Of a DNA stretch of 39,734 nt, positions 8,484 through 15,747 are shown piece after piece. The notes under the pieces were generated by a model that made no database searches, was not told the DNA's origin, and saw only the letters and a list, made by a program, of their open reading frames with translations. The position numbers and the translations under genes were made by a program. The stretch is from the NCBI GenBank assembly GCA_016284115.1, contig JAEEOD010000268.1, positions 1-39,734 on the forward strand. The letters are read 5' to 3'. Source of the stretch: Bacteroidaceae bacterium. Lineage in GTDB: Bacteria; Bacteroidota; Bacteroidia; Bacteroidales; Bacteroidaceae. Positions within the stretch are counted from its first letter, which is position 1, and the number at the start of each line of letters is the position of its first letter.

Positions 8484-8993
8484 TCAGTTCAAACGATACA
8501 ACAACCATGCATTCTGGAAATCGGCACGATTAGCATACTTAGCCTTGAATTCATCTCGCGCCTGCTGTGCAGTTGCATAGTCTGTAAAAGACGATACGAT
8601 TACCCTGTACATGTTGTTGTCAGCATTGAACACAACAATTGAATTGTAGCCTTCGCCATCCAGGAATTTCTTCAGGTTATCCGCATTGGTCTTTACGCCG
8701 AAACTACCGCAAACTACGCTATAATCCAGCAAGCCACTACCAGACACCAAAGATACTCTTTCCTGACGAGCACTTCCCTGTACAGGAGCAGAAGCTGGTG
8801 ATGGGGTGTTGGTCTGTACTGGAGCTGCTACTACTGGAGTAACCTCAGCAGTTGCAGGAGCGGTCTGAGGCTGTGCTATTTCCTGCTGCTTAGCTTTGTC
8901 ATACGCCTTCTTGTAAGCGCTCTCACTGGTTTTGCAGGATGCAAACGCAAAAGCCACACAAATACCTAATCCTAATACTAAAACTTTTTTCAT
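8484..8993 (-). CDS. SPOR-domain lipoprotein
   Basis: 169 residues. A lipoprotein signal (MKKVLVLGLGICVAFAFASC, lipobox Cys 20) is followed by a charged helix, a Pro/Ala/Val-rich linker (about 40-85) and a C-terminal SPOR domain (about 90-169, DYSVVCGSFGVKTNADNLKK...YRVIVSSFTDYATAQQAR). SPOR domains bind glycan strands stripped of stem peptides at the division septum, so a cell-division or wall-remodelling role is likely. Twelve further in-frame codons exist upstream (ATG at 9029), but they would precede the signal peptide. The ATG at 8993 is preferred. Confidence 0.9.
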   Translation of the reverse strand: MKKVLVLGLGICVAFAFASCKTSESAYKKAYDKAKQQEIAQPQTAPATAEVTPVVAAPVQTNTPSPASAPVQGSARQERVSLVSGSGLLDYSVVCGSFGVKTNADNLKKFLDGEGYNSIVVFNADNNMYRVIVSSFTDYATAQQARDEFKAKYANRADFQNAWLLYRLN

Positions 8994-9054
8994 TTTAAAA
9001 TTGCATTTAGTGTTATACAATAAATTCATTAAGTGTTATGCATTAAATTTTGTG

Positions 9055-9086
9055 CAAAAGTAATAGAAAATATCACATCATTCAAA
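9055..9086 (-). promoter_or_regulatory. Promoter of the SPOR lipoprotein gene
   Basis: On the minus strand TTTG (9086-9083), a 20-bp spacer and TACTTTTG (9062-9055) fit the Bacteroidetes consensus. It would give a leader of about 55 nt to the ATG at 8993. Confidence 0.6.
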
Positions 9087-9127
9087 AAAAAACTGTGAAA
9101 AATGATTATAGAAATGATTTTGTTTAC

Positions 9128-9135
9128 TACCTTTG
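9128..9135 (+). promoter_or_regulatory. Possible -7 element for the YtxH operon
   Basis: TACCTTTG matches TAnnTTTG, 43 bp before the YtxH start. No TTTG is found at the expected distance upstream, so support is partial. Confidence 0.4.
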
Positions 9136-9163
9136 CTTAAAAGTATAGTCTAATTAAATAAAT

Positions 9164-9170
9164 AAGGAGG
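9164..9170 (+). promoter_or_regulatory. Strong Shine-Dalgarno sequence of the YtxH gene
   Basis: AAGGAGG lies 7 bp before the ATG at 9178. This is a near-perfect anti-16S match, unlike the weak or absent sites before most genes in the window. It fixes the start and suggests high translation. Confidence 0.7.
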
Positions 9171-9177
9171 ATTTATC

Positions 9178-9384
9178 ATGAAAGGATTGAATGTTTTTGC
9201 AGCATTTTTAACAGGAGCAATCATCGGTACAGCCGCTGGTTTATTGTTTGCGCCAGAGAAAGGTGAAGACACCCGTTCAAAGATTGCAGAGATTCTACGC
9301 AAGAAGGGTATCCGTCTGAGCAAGGCCGATATGGAAAGCCTGATTGACGAGATTGCTGACGTAAAGGAAGAAGAGGCTGAATAA
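9178..9384 (+). CDS. YtxH-family small membrane protein
   Basis: 68 residues. One N-terminal membrane helix (LNVFAAFLTGAIIGTAAGLLF) runs into APEKGEDTRSKI, the signature of the YtxH family (glycine-zipper-like helix then APxxGxxTR). An acidic helical tail ends DVKEEEAE. Family members in other bacteria are associated with stress responses; the molecular role is not established. It is first of three tightly packed genes: its TAA overlaps the next ATG by one base, which suggests translational coupling. Confidence 0.88.
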   Translation: MKGLNVFAAFLTGAIIGTAAGLLFAPEKGEDTRSKIAEILRKKGIRLSKADMESLIDEIADVKEEEAE

Positions 9385-9785
9385 TGTTTGGCGTTGAAAA
9401 GGGCATAGAGAACCTCCAGCAATTATTTGTAGAATCAAAGAAATATCTTGAGCTACAAACTGAATATGCCAAGCTAGAATTGACAGAGAAGTTAACCATC
9501 TTGCTGTCAACGCTTATCCTGGTATTGATACTCATCATACTGGGTATGGTGACTCTATTCTATTTCTCATTCACCATAGCATACGTGATAGCTCCGTTTA
9601 TCGGAGGTTTGATGAACAGTTTTGCACTCATCACCTTATTCTTGCTGATTGTCATGGCAGTGGCTTATCGCTACAGACAAAAATTGATAGTGGCACCTAT
9701 GGTTAAGTTCTTAGCCAACTTGTTCTTGAAAGACAACGACTCACAATCCAAAGAAGGTATAGATTATGAGCAACCAGCAAAATGA
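9384..9785 (+). CDS. Phage-holin-superfamily / YqjE-like membrane protein
   Basis: 133 residues. An amphipathic N-terminal helix (EKGIENLQQLFVESKKYLELQTEYAKLEL) is followed by two long membrane helices (about 38-66 and 73-95) and a cytoplasmic tail. This is the layout of the DUF1469/YqjE group, often labelled 'phage holin family' although not phage genes here. It overlaps YtxH by 1 bp and the next gene by 20 bp. In E. coli yqjD-yqjE-yqjK have a similar order (small anchored protein, YqjE, small basic protein). A comparable envelope or stress operon is inferred. Confidence 0.8.
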   Translation: MFGVEKGIENLQQLFVESKKYLELQTEYAKLELTEKLTILLSTLILVLILIILGMVTLFYFSFTIAYVIAPFIGGLMNSFALITLFLLIVMAVAYRYRQKLIVAPMVKFLANLFLKDNDSQSKEGIDYEQPAK

Positions 9786-10014
9786 CATAACATTAGAGAG
9801 TATTGCCCAGCAGAAAGCTGCTTTGCGAAAGCGCATCGGTAGCCAGAAACAGAAGGTGTCGACCTTGACTCAAGGCTTCATGGCGCCATTGAAACCTTCT
9901 GCAAAAAAAGCCACGCCCGTTATGGGGTTGTTGAATACTGGTATGGTGGTGTTTGATGGTTTGTTGATTGGCTACAAGGTGTTGCGGAAATTCAATAAGT
10001 TGTTGAGGCACTAA
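9766..10014 (+). CDS. Small conserved-looking protein of the YtxH operon
   Basis: 82 residues, unrecognised. Residues 1-50 are polar and basic (SIAQQKAALRKRIGSQKQKV). A short hydrophobic stretch (about 53-70, VMGLLNTGMVVFDGLLIGYKV) precedes a basic end, RKFNKLLRH. It overlaps the holin-like gene by 20 bp and is followed after 25 bp by a strong terminator, so it is the last gene of the operon. Its position recalls YqjK, but sequence similarity cannot be judged by eye. Confidence 0.72.
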   Translation: MSNQQNDITLESIAQQKAALRKRIGSQKQKVSTLTQGFMAPLKPSAKKATPVMGLLNTGMVVFDGLLIGYKVLRKFNKLLRH

Positions 10015-10039
10015 ATCTTAGGCAAGGACACTTTATTTA

Positions 10040-10069
10040 ATCCCTCGTTAGCTAACGAGGGATTTTTTT
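10040..10069 (+). terminator. Rho-independent terminator of the YtxH operon
   Basis: ATCCCTCGTTAG and CTAACGAGGGAT form a 12-bp perfect inverted repeat with no extra loop bases, followed by TTTTTTT. It lies 25 bp after the last gene. Confidence 0.93.
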
Positions 10070-10112
10070 CTGCCTATAGTGAGTATAACATTCTCTAGGG
10101 GAATTTCAGCAT

Positions 10113-10193
10113 TTACTAGTAGTAAAAAAGCTGTTTACTAGTAGTAAAAGAACAGCTTACTAGTAGTAAAAGAACAGCTTACTAGTAGTAAAA
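10113..10193. repeat. Four-copy 22-bp tandem repeat
   Basis: The 15-bp core TTACTAGTAGTAAAA occurs four times, starting at 10113, 10135, 10157 and 10179, a strict 22-bp period. Linkers are AAGCTGT once and GAACAGC twice. Each core holds TTACT-AGT-AGTAA, an inverted repeat. AAGCTGTT (10128-10135) also pairs perfectly with AACAGCTT (10151-10158). The array lies between converging operons, after the terminator. Copies are identical in the core, which is unusual for neutral intergenic DNA. Confidence 0.9.
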
Positions 10194-10233
10194 AGGAGAC
10201 TGGGAAGTATTAAGCCAAAAGACGACTAAAAAA

Positions 10234-10797
10234 TCAATTATTAATGAGAGTAGACCAAACTTCGGGATGCAGGAAAAAGCGAACATCCCTGCCTTCTTGC
10301 AATGATTTCCGAATAAAAGAGGAAGAAATATCAAATTGTGGTGCATCAACAAAGCGCACATTTTCAAGGAGATTGGCAACATCTATCTCATATCCTGGAC
10401 GAGGATAGACAATAATAGGATATTCGCTCATAATAATTTCACCCTTGTACCAATTCTTGAGATTAGGCCAATTGTCGGCACCCATTAATAAAGAGAACTC
10501 ATTATCCGGGTATATATCCTCCAGTTGCTGCAATGTATGATAGGTATAAGAAGGGCGAGGCATCGAGAACTCCACATCGCAAGCCTTGAACTTGGGATAA
10601 TCCTTAATGGCCAAGCGAACCAACTGGAGGCGGAAATCATCATCCATCAAATCAGTTTGTAGCTTGAATGGATTGCGAGGGCTCACCACAAACCACAGTT
10701 CATCTATCCCGCCAAACTCGCAGAGATAGTTGGCAAGAGCAAGGTGACCTATGTGAATAGGGTTGAAAGAACCAAAATATAGTGCTACTTTTTTCAC
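10234..10797 (-). CDS. nadD: Nicotinate-nucleotide adenylyltransferase
   Basis: Converts nicotinate mononucleotide and ATP to deamido-NAD in NAD synthesis. The nucleotidyltransferase signature GSFNPIHIGH is at the N-terminus, GADNWPNLKNWY sits mid-protein, and SSSFIRKSL is the C-terminal ISSTxIR-type motif. An in-frame ATG at 10833 exists but lies well inside gmk. The GTG at 10797, whose last two bases belong to the gmk TGA (GTGA overlap), gives the family-typical N-terminus (M/V)KKVALYFGSFNP and 187 residues. It is translationally coupled to gmk and last in yicC-gmk-nadD. Confidence 0.94.
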   Translation of the reverse strand: MKKVALYFGSFNPIHIGHLALANYLCEFGGIDELWFVVSPRNPFKLQTDLMDDDFRLQLVRLAIKDYPKFKACDVEFSMPRPSYTYHTLQQLEDIYPDNEFSLLMGADNWPNLKNWYKGEIIMSEYPIIVYPRPGYEIDVANLLENVRFVDAPQFDISSSFIRKSLQEGRDVRFFLHPEVWSTLINN

Positions 10798-11003
10798 TTC
10801 AATTCTTGTTTGATGCGTCCCCATAACTTCCAATTATTGAGGGCACTGAGGCAAGCAACGACAACTAGCATAATGGCAAGATCATTGATGCCATAATAGA
10901 AGAAGAATATTGCCATGAAGATAAAGCACAACATGGCAAAAACATTGATACCAAACAAGATGCGAACCACCTTGGTTGACAATTTACTACCGTTAAAATC
11001 CAT
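10794..11003 (-). other. Possible separate two-helix membrane protein inside the gmk frame
   Basis: An internal ATG at 11003 would give a 69-residue protein beginning MDFNGSKLSTK. It has two membrane helices and ends WGRIKQELK at the gmk stop. It lies one base after a TAA in the -1 frame, the same TAA-T-ATG spacing as the split nucleotidase genes at 37889. Independent translation is inference; the continuous frame is what the sequence shows. Confidence 0.4.
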
Positions 11004-11597
11004 ATTATTCTTTTTTGAAGATTTTTCTTTGCTTTTCAAGAAATCGCTGACGATTTGCAGGGTCTCTGCTTTAGCAGTATCTAAGTCATCGTTGATAACC
11101 ACCTCATCGAATAGTGGAGCATAGTCCAACTCAAATTTAGCTCGAGCAATACGATCATTAATAACCTCTTGTGTCTCAGTGCCTCGCTTTTCCAAACGAC
11201 GACGAAGTTCCTCAATAGAAGGCGGTTGAATAAATAAACTCAGTGCACGATCACCATAATATTTCTTAATATTCATACCCCCCTTGACATCCACATCAAA
11301 CAACACATTCTGACCTTCTTCGGATTGTTTCTCCACTTGTGCCTTCAAGGTTCCATAGAAACGGCCAGGATATACCTCTTCATACTCCAAGAACTCATCA
11401 TTATCGATACGTTGACGAAACTCTTCTGGCGACAAGAAAAAATACTCTACCCCATCCTGCTCTTGTCCTCTTGGAGCACGACTTGTAGCACTGATAGAGA
11501 AGGCCAGATTCAGCTCAGGATGCTCTTCTAAGAGGTAGTTAATAATGGTGGATTTCCCACTACCTGAAGGTGCACTAAAGATAATCAGTTTTCCCAT
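10794..11597 (-). CDS. gmk: Guanylate kinase fused to a two-helix membrane segment
   Basis: Phosphorylates GMP to GDP. Residues 1-190 are a complete guanylate kinase: P-loop APSGSGKST, SATSRAPRGQEQDGVEYFF (GMP binding), DVDVKGG and a lid with RRRLEKRGTE. Normal family length is about 190-205, but this frame runs to 267 residues. The extra 69 residues (199-267) begin at a methionine and form a short basic start, two membrane helices (LFGINVFAMLCFIFMAIFFF and LAIMLVVVACLSAL) and a basic end. The junction codons are TCA AAA AAG AAT AAT ATG, carrying the heptamer A AAA AAG. A -1 shift there meets GAA TAA at once. It is either a true fusion, a slippage-controlled pair, or two genes joined by a one-base deletion or error. 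It starts 2 bp after yicC. Confidence 0.93.
   Translation of the reverse strand: MGKLIIFSAPSGSGKSTIINYLLEEHPELNLAFSISATSRAPRGQEQDGVEYFFLSPEEFRQRIDNDEFLEYEEVYPGRFYGTLKAQVEKQSEEGQNVLFDVDVKGGMNIKKYYGDRALSLFIQPPSIEELRRRLEKRGTETQEVINDRIARAKFELDYAPLFDEVVINDDLDTAKAETLQIVSDFLKSKEKSSKKNNMDFNGSKLSTKVVRILFGINVFAMLCFIFMAIFFFYYGINDLAIMLVVVACLSALNNWKLWGRIKQELK
11010..11016 (-). promoter_or_regulatory. A AAA AAG slippery heptamer in gmk
   Basis: In the gmk reading frame the bases are tcA AAA AAG, the same phased heptamer that drives -1 frameshifting in E. coli dnaX. After a -1 slip the next codons are GAA and the stop TAA (11007-11005), giving a 197-residue soluble kinase. No strong upstream Shine-Dalgarno-like or downstream hairpin stimulator is apparent. 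Confidence 0.5.
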
Positions 11598-11599
11598 AA

Positions 11600-12478
11600 T
11601 TACATCACGTTTAGTACTTGTTCCTTGATTTGTTCCAACTCGTCTTTCATCTGAACCACAATGCGTTGCATCTCAGCTTGGTTACTCTTGCTACCCAAGG
11701 TATTAATCTCACGTCCCATCTCTTGGGCAATAAAACCCAATTTTTTGCCCTGACCATATTTACCTTCCATCGTAGAGATAAAATAAGCCAAATGATTAGA
11801 AAGACGCTGCTTCTCTTCGTTGATATCCAGCTTTTCGATATAGTAGATCAGCTCTTGTTCCAAACGGTTCTTGTCGTACTCAACAGGCAACTTCTCCAAT
11901 GCATCGAAGATACGTTCCTTGATTTTTGCCACACGATCTTTTTCATAAGGCTCAACAGAAGTCAGCAGATCACCTATGCGAGAGATATTTGCACGGAATT
12001 TTTTATCCAAAGCCTCACCCTCTTGTTTGCGAAAATCCAACAAATGCTGAACTGCTTCCTTTACTCCCTCAAAAACAGCGTTCCACTCATCTTCAGACAA
12101 TTCTACTGTTTCGTCCTTTACAGACATCACATCAGGCATGCGCAACAAAGTGGTAAACCAATCTTGTGGAGCAGGGATGCCTGTTCCCTCCACTATCTCT
12201 GACAAACGCTTGTAATAAGCCGCCATCACACTTTGGTTAATTGGCACCATCACATCTGTTGCATCTTTCTTCTCAATCCACAACGCAAAATCCACCTTGC
12301 CACGCTCTACTTGCTGGGCTATGAAGTTGCGGATTTCCATTTCTTTTTCCCTATAAAGTGGCGCTACTCTAGTTGAAAGATCCATCGCTTTACTATTGAG
12401 CGACTTGATCTCTATGTTTACTTTCTTATCGGGCAATTCGACTATCGCCTTGCCATAGCCCGTCATTGAAAAAATCAT
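11600..12478 (-). CDS. yicC: YicC-family endoribonuclease
   Basis: 292 residues, the usual size, with the family N-terminus MIFSMTGYGKA and a C-terminal domain (DUF1732) containing RLEQELIYYIEKLDINEE, RLSNHLAYF and GKKLGFIAQEMGREINTLGSKS. E. coli YicC is an endoribonuclease acting on small RNAs; that function is transferred from the family. It is first of yicC-gmk-nadD, a widespread gene order. Confidence 0.95.
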   Translation of the reverse strand: MIFSMTGYGKAIVELPDKKVNIEIKSLNSKAMDLSTRVAPLYREKEMEIRNFIAQQVERGKVDFALWIEKKDATDVMVPINQSVMAAYYKRLSEIVEGTGIPAPQDWFTTLLRMPDVMSVKDETVELSEDEWNAVFEGVKEAVQHLLDFRKQEGEALDKKFRANISRIGDLLTSVEPYEKDRVAKIKERIFDALEKLPVEYDKNRLEQELIYYIEKLDINEEKQRLSNHLAYFISTMEGKYGQGKKLGFIAQEMGREINTLGSKSNQAEMQRIVVQMKDELEQIKEQVLNVM

Positions 12479-12511
12479 AATTTAATTCACATTTTTTGTC
12501 CTATACAGATG

Positions 12512-12519
12512 CAAAATTA
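12512..12519 (-). promoter_or_regulatory. Possible -7 element for yicC-gmk-nadD
   Basis: TAATTTTG on the minus strand, 33 bp before the yicC ATG, matches TAnnTTTG. The -33 region is T-rich but lacks a perfect TTTG. Confidence 0.5.
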
Positions 12520-12551
12520 AAGGAATATTTTAAGATGTGGAAATAAAAGAC

Positions 12552-12559
12552 TAAATTTG
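12552..12559 (+). promoter_or_regulatory. Possible -7 element for the tsaB operon
   Basis: TAAATTTG, 28 bp before the tsaB ATG, matches TAnnTTTG. The upstream ATTTTAAG region at about 12527-12534 is a degenerate -33. The two divergent promoters are only about 30 bp apart. Confidence 0.5.
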
Positions 12560-12587
12560 TTGGCGGAAATAGAAAAGTATTCTGAAT

Positions 12588-13286
12588 ATGTCGTGTATTT
12601 TACATATCGAGACATCCACAGAAGTATGTTCAGTAGCTGTAAGTCAAGACGGAACTAACATTTGGCACGAAGAAGATTATAGCGGTCCGAACCACAACAC
12701 TCAGTTGGGTGTCTATGTAGATGAAGCCCTTTCGTTTGTAGAAAGTCATGCTATCCCTTTGGATGCAGTGGCCGTAAGTTGTGGACCTGGCTCTTATACG
12801 GGTCTACGTATCGGAGTTTCAATGGCAAAGGGAGTATGCTATGGGAGGGATGTGAAGTTAATTGGTATCCCCACCTTGAAAGTGCTTTGTGTACCTGTTC
12901 TGCTAAGGCAAGAATTACCAGATGATGCCTTACTATGCCCTATGATTGACGCTCGAAGAATGGAAGTTTATGCGGCTGTATATGATAGGGCACTTCAAAC
13001 AGTACGGGATACAAAGGCCGATGTTGTAGATGCCGACACTTACAAGGCATATTTGGATGAGCATCCTGTATATTTCTTCGGAAACGGAGCTGCAAAGTGC
13101 AAAGAGATATTGGCAAAGCATCCCAATGCCCACTTTATCGACAACATCCATCCTGTCGCTAAATGGATGTTCCCGTTAGCTGAGAAAGCCGTTGCTGAGC
13201 AGGACTTCAAGGATGTGGCATATTTTGAGCCTTTCTACTTGAAAGAGTTTATCGCTACTGTAGCGAAGAATCCGTTAAATAGATAA
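12588..13286 (+). CDS. tsaB: tRNA threonylcarbamoyladenosine biosynthesis protein TsaB
   Basis: Partner and scaffold of TsaD in making t6A37 on ANN-decoding tRNAs. It has an ASKHA-fold N-terminus (ILHIETSTEVCSVAVSQDG), the family hallmark GPGSYTGLRIGVSMAKG, and MIDARRMEVYAAVYD. 232 residues is the normal length. It opens a long plus-strand series; DUF4290 follows after 11 bp. Confidence 0.96.
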   Translation: MSCILHIETSTEVCSVAVSQDGTNIWHEEDYSGPNHNTQLGVYVDEALSFVESHAIPLDAVAVSCGPGSYTGLRIGVSMAKGVCYGRDVKLIGIPTLKVLCVPVLLRQELPDDALLCPMIDARRMEVYAAVYDRALQTVRDTKADVVDADTYKAYLDEHPVYFFGNGAAKCKEILAKHPNAHFIDNIHPVAKWMFPLAEKAVAEQDFKDVAYFEPFYLKEFIATVAKNPLNR

Positions 13287-13297
13287 TTTATTGACTT

Positions 13298-13924
13298 ATG
13301 AAATACAATACTCAACAAAAAAAGATGGCGCTCCCTGAATACGGACGCAGTGTACAAAACATGGTGGATTATGCGGTGACAATAGAAGATCGTGCTGAAC
13401 GCCAATGGTGTGCAGAAACAATCATACATATCATGGAAGGCATGTTCCCCAACTTAAAGAATGTTCCCGACTTTGAGCATAAGTTATGGGATCATTTGGC
13501 TATCATGTCTGACTTCAAACTCGACATCGATTATCCATTCGAGACCATCAAACCTGAAAACCTGAAGGTGAAACCAGATCCAATTCCCACAAATGAAAAG
13601 AAGATGCGCTATCGTCATTATGGTAGGTTATTGGAGAATCTTATCAAGAAAGCATGTGAGATAGAGGATGGTGATGAGAAGAACAATCTCTTGGCGCTGA
13701 TCTGCAATCACATGCGCAAGGATTATATTACTTGGAACAAGGATTCTGTTGATGACCAGAAGATAGCTGACGACCTTATTGAATTGTCGGATGGCAAGCT
13801 GAAAATCAATGACGAGATTTTAGCATTGATGGCTGAACGACTTGAAAAGAATTATCGTCAGCAACGCCCTGTACAGAAGAATGTTGCGAACCAGAAACAG
13901 AACAAGAACAAGAAACAAAAATAA
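13298..13924 (+). CDS. DUF4290 protein
   Basis: 208 residues, soluble, mostly helical, with the family opening ALPEYGRSVQNMVDYAVTIEDRAER and a strongly basic, Gln/Asn/Lys-rich tail (NQKQNKNKKQK). The family is almost confined to Bacteroidetes and commonly sits directly before murA, as here (3 bp gap). Function is unknown. The basic tail would suit binding of nucleic acid or ribosomes, but that is speculation. Confidence 0.9.
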   Translation: MKYNTQQKKMALPEYGRSVQNMVDYAVTIEDRAERQWCAETIIHIMEGMFPNLKNVPDFEHKLWDHLAIMSDFKLDIDYPFETIKPENLKVKPDPIPTNEKKMRYRHYGRLLENLIKKACEIEDGDEKNNLLALICNHMRKDYITWNKDSVDDQKIADDLIELSDGKLKINDEILALMAERLEKNYRQQRPVQKNVANQKQNKNKKQK

Positions 13925-13927
13925 GTT

Positions 13928-15232
13928 ATGGCTTCATTCGTAATTGAAGGCGGACACCGCTTAGAAGGAGAAATCTACCCACAAGGCGCCAAGAACGAGG
14001 TGCTTCAGATTATCTGTGCTACATTGCTTACTGCTGAAAAAGTGACAGTACATCATGTGCCCGACATCTTAGATGTTAATAATCTGATTCAGCTGATGCG
14101 TGATATGGGTTCGGAGGTGAAAAAGGTGGGCATTGATTCCTATAGTTTCAAAGCTGCTAATATCGACTTAAATTACCTAAACAGTGAGGCGTTTGTAAAG
14201 CGTAGTGCCTCCTTGAGAGGTAGCATCATGCTAATAGGTCCTATGGTAGCTCGTTTTGGAAAGGCATTTACTCCTAAACCAGGTGGCGACAAAATTGGAC
14301 GTCGCCGTTTGGACACCCATTTTATCGGAATCCAGAACTTGGGAGCAGAATTCAAGTACAATGCTAACCAACGTACCTATGAAATTACGGCTAAGAAACT
14401 GAAAGGTACCTATATGCTATTGGATGAAGCTTCTGTTACAGGTACCGCCAACATTGTGATGGCAGCTGTTTTGGCTGAAGGAACCACCACTATCTACAAT
14501 GCGGCCTGTGAACCATATATCCAGCAACTTTGCAAGATGCTCAACAACATGGGCGCCCGTATCAGTGGCATTGCGTCTAACCTTCTTACTATAGAGGGTG
14601 TGAAAGAGTTGCATGGTACCGAACATACGGTATTGCCCGATATGATTGAGGTTGGTAGCTTTATTGGGATGGCGGCAATGACTCAAAGTAATCTTACCAT
14701 CAAAAATGTATCCTACGAGAACCTGGGTATTATTCCCAATAGCTTCAGCCGTTTGGGCATCCAGTTAGAACAGCGTGGTGACGATATTTTCGTTCCTGCA
14801 CAAGATAGCTATCAGATTGAGTCATTTATGGATGGCTCTATCATGACAATCGCCGATGCGCCCTGGCCAGGTTTAACACCCGACCTGCTGAGTGTGATGC
14901 TTGTGGTGGCCACACAAGCCAAAGGCAGTGTACTGATTCACCAGAAGATGTTTGAGAGCCGTTTGTTCTTCGTGGATAAACTCATTGATATGGGAGCGCA
15001 AATCATTCTTTGCGATCCTCACCGTGCAGTGGTAATAGGACACAATCACCAATTGCGTTTAAAAGGGGGCAATATGACATCACCAGATATTCGTGCAGGC
15101 ATTGCCTTGCTGATAGCGGCCATGAGTGCAGATGGCATTAGCCGCATCCACAACATCGAGCAAATAGATCGTGGCTACCAAAACATTGAAGGTCGACTGA
15201 ACGCTTTAGGAGCAAGGATTACAAGAATATGA
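13928..15232 (+). CDS. murA: UDP-N-acetylglucosamine 1-carboxyvinyltransferase (Cys-to-Asp form)
   Basis: Transfers enolpyruvate from PEP to UDP-GlcNAc, the first committed step of peptidoglycan synthesis. 434 residues with the inside-out barrel pattern, QGAKNEVLQ at the N-terminus (Lys 22, PEP contact), [23 protein letters not shown] segment at 93-111 and [19 protein letters not shown] near the end. The catalytic loop that reads PGGCxIG in E. coli (Cys115, the fosfomycin target) reads PGGDKIG here, with Asp121. That substitution is known from other species to keep activity and to prevent fosfomycin alkylation. Its stop overlaps the rimM start (ATGA). Confidence 0.97.
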   Translation: MASFVIEGGHRLEGEIYPQGAKNEVLQIICATLLTAEKVTVHHVPDILDVNNLIQLMRDMGSEVKKVGIDSYSFKAANIDLNYLNSEAFVKRSASLRGSIMLIGPMVARFGKAFTPKPGGDKIGRRRLDTHFIGIQNLGAEFKYNANQRTYEITAKKLKGTYMLLDEASVTGTANIVMAAVLAEGTTTIYNAACEPYIQQLCKMLNNMGARISGIASNLLTIEGVKELHGTEHTVLPDMIEVGSFIGMAAMTQSNLTIKNVSYENLGIIPNSFSRLGIQLEQRGDDIFVPAQDSYQIESFMDGSIMTIADAPWPGLTPDLLSVMLVVATQAKGSVLIHQKMFESRLFFVDKLIDMGAQIILCDPHRAVVIGHNHQLRLKGGNMTSPDIRAGIALLIAAMSADGISRIHNIEQIDRGYQNIEGRLNALGARITRI

Positions 15233-15747
15233 TCAAAGTCGAGGACGTTTATAAAATAGGTATTATCAACAAGCCTCATGGGGTTCATGGTGAATTGCTG
15301 TTTACCTTCGATGACGACATCTTCGACCGTGTGGAGGCCGATTATATCGTGTGCTTGATGGATGGCATCTTGGTGCCTTTTTTCTTCGAGAGCTATCGTT
15401 TCAGAAGTGACACAACGGCATTGATTAAATTGGAAGGTATTGATACTGAACAACAAGCTAGGCGCTTAAACAATGTGGAGGTATATTTCCCCAAAGAGCA
15501 TGCCGACGAATTGAAAGATGACGAACTCTCTTGGCAATTCTTTGTAGGGTTTACCATCAAGGACATACACAAGGGCGAAATCGGCAAGGTGAAAGATGTG
15601 GATGATTCCACCATCAACACATTATTTGTGGTAGAACATGAAGGAACTGAAGTATTGATACCAGCTCAAGAGGATTTCATCATCGATTTAAATCGCAAAA
15701 CGAAAGTAATTTCAATGAACTTGCCAGATGGATTATTAGAATTATGA
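15229..15747 (+). CDS. rimM: 16S rRNA processing / ribosome maturation factor
   Basis: Assists 30S head assembly and binds S19. 172 residues: an N-terminal barrel ([21 protein letters not shown]) and a C-terminal PRC-barrel domain ([19 protein letters not shown]...[10 protein letters not shown]). 4-bp ATGA overlaps at both ends couple it to murA and dxr. The order murA-rimM-dxr is typical for Bacteroidales. Confidence 0.96.
   Translation: MIKVEDVYKIGIINKPHGVHGELLFTFDDDIFDRVEADYIVCLMDGILVPFFFESYRFRSDTTALIKLEGIDTEQQARRLNNVEVYFPKEHADELKDDELSWQFFVGFTIKDIHKGEIGKVKDVDDSTINTLFVVEHEGTEVLIPAQEDFIIDLNRKTKVISMNLPDGLLEL

Noticed and set aside
9384..9785. Holin-family label considered as a sign of prophage
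   Set aside because: No lysis, capsid or integrase genes are nearby. The YqjE-like layout and partner genes indicate a chromosomal envelope operon.
10113..10193. Four-copy repeat considered as a CRISPR array
   Set aside because: Linkers are only 7 bp and two are identical, with no unique spacers and no cas genes nearby.
11618..12202. A 194-codon plus-strand frame within yicC
   Set aside because: It is antisense to a confidently identified gene, lacks any family signature and has no promoter or ribosome-binding site.
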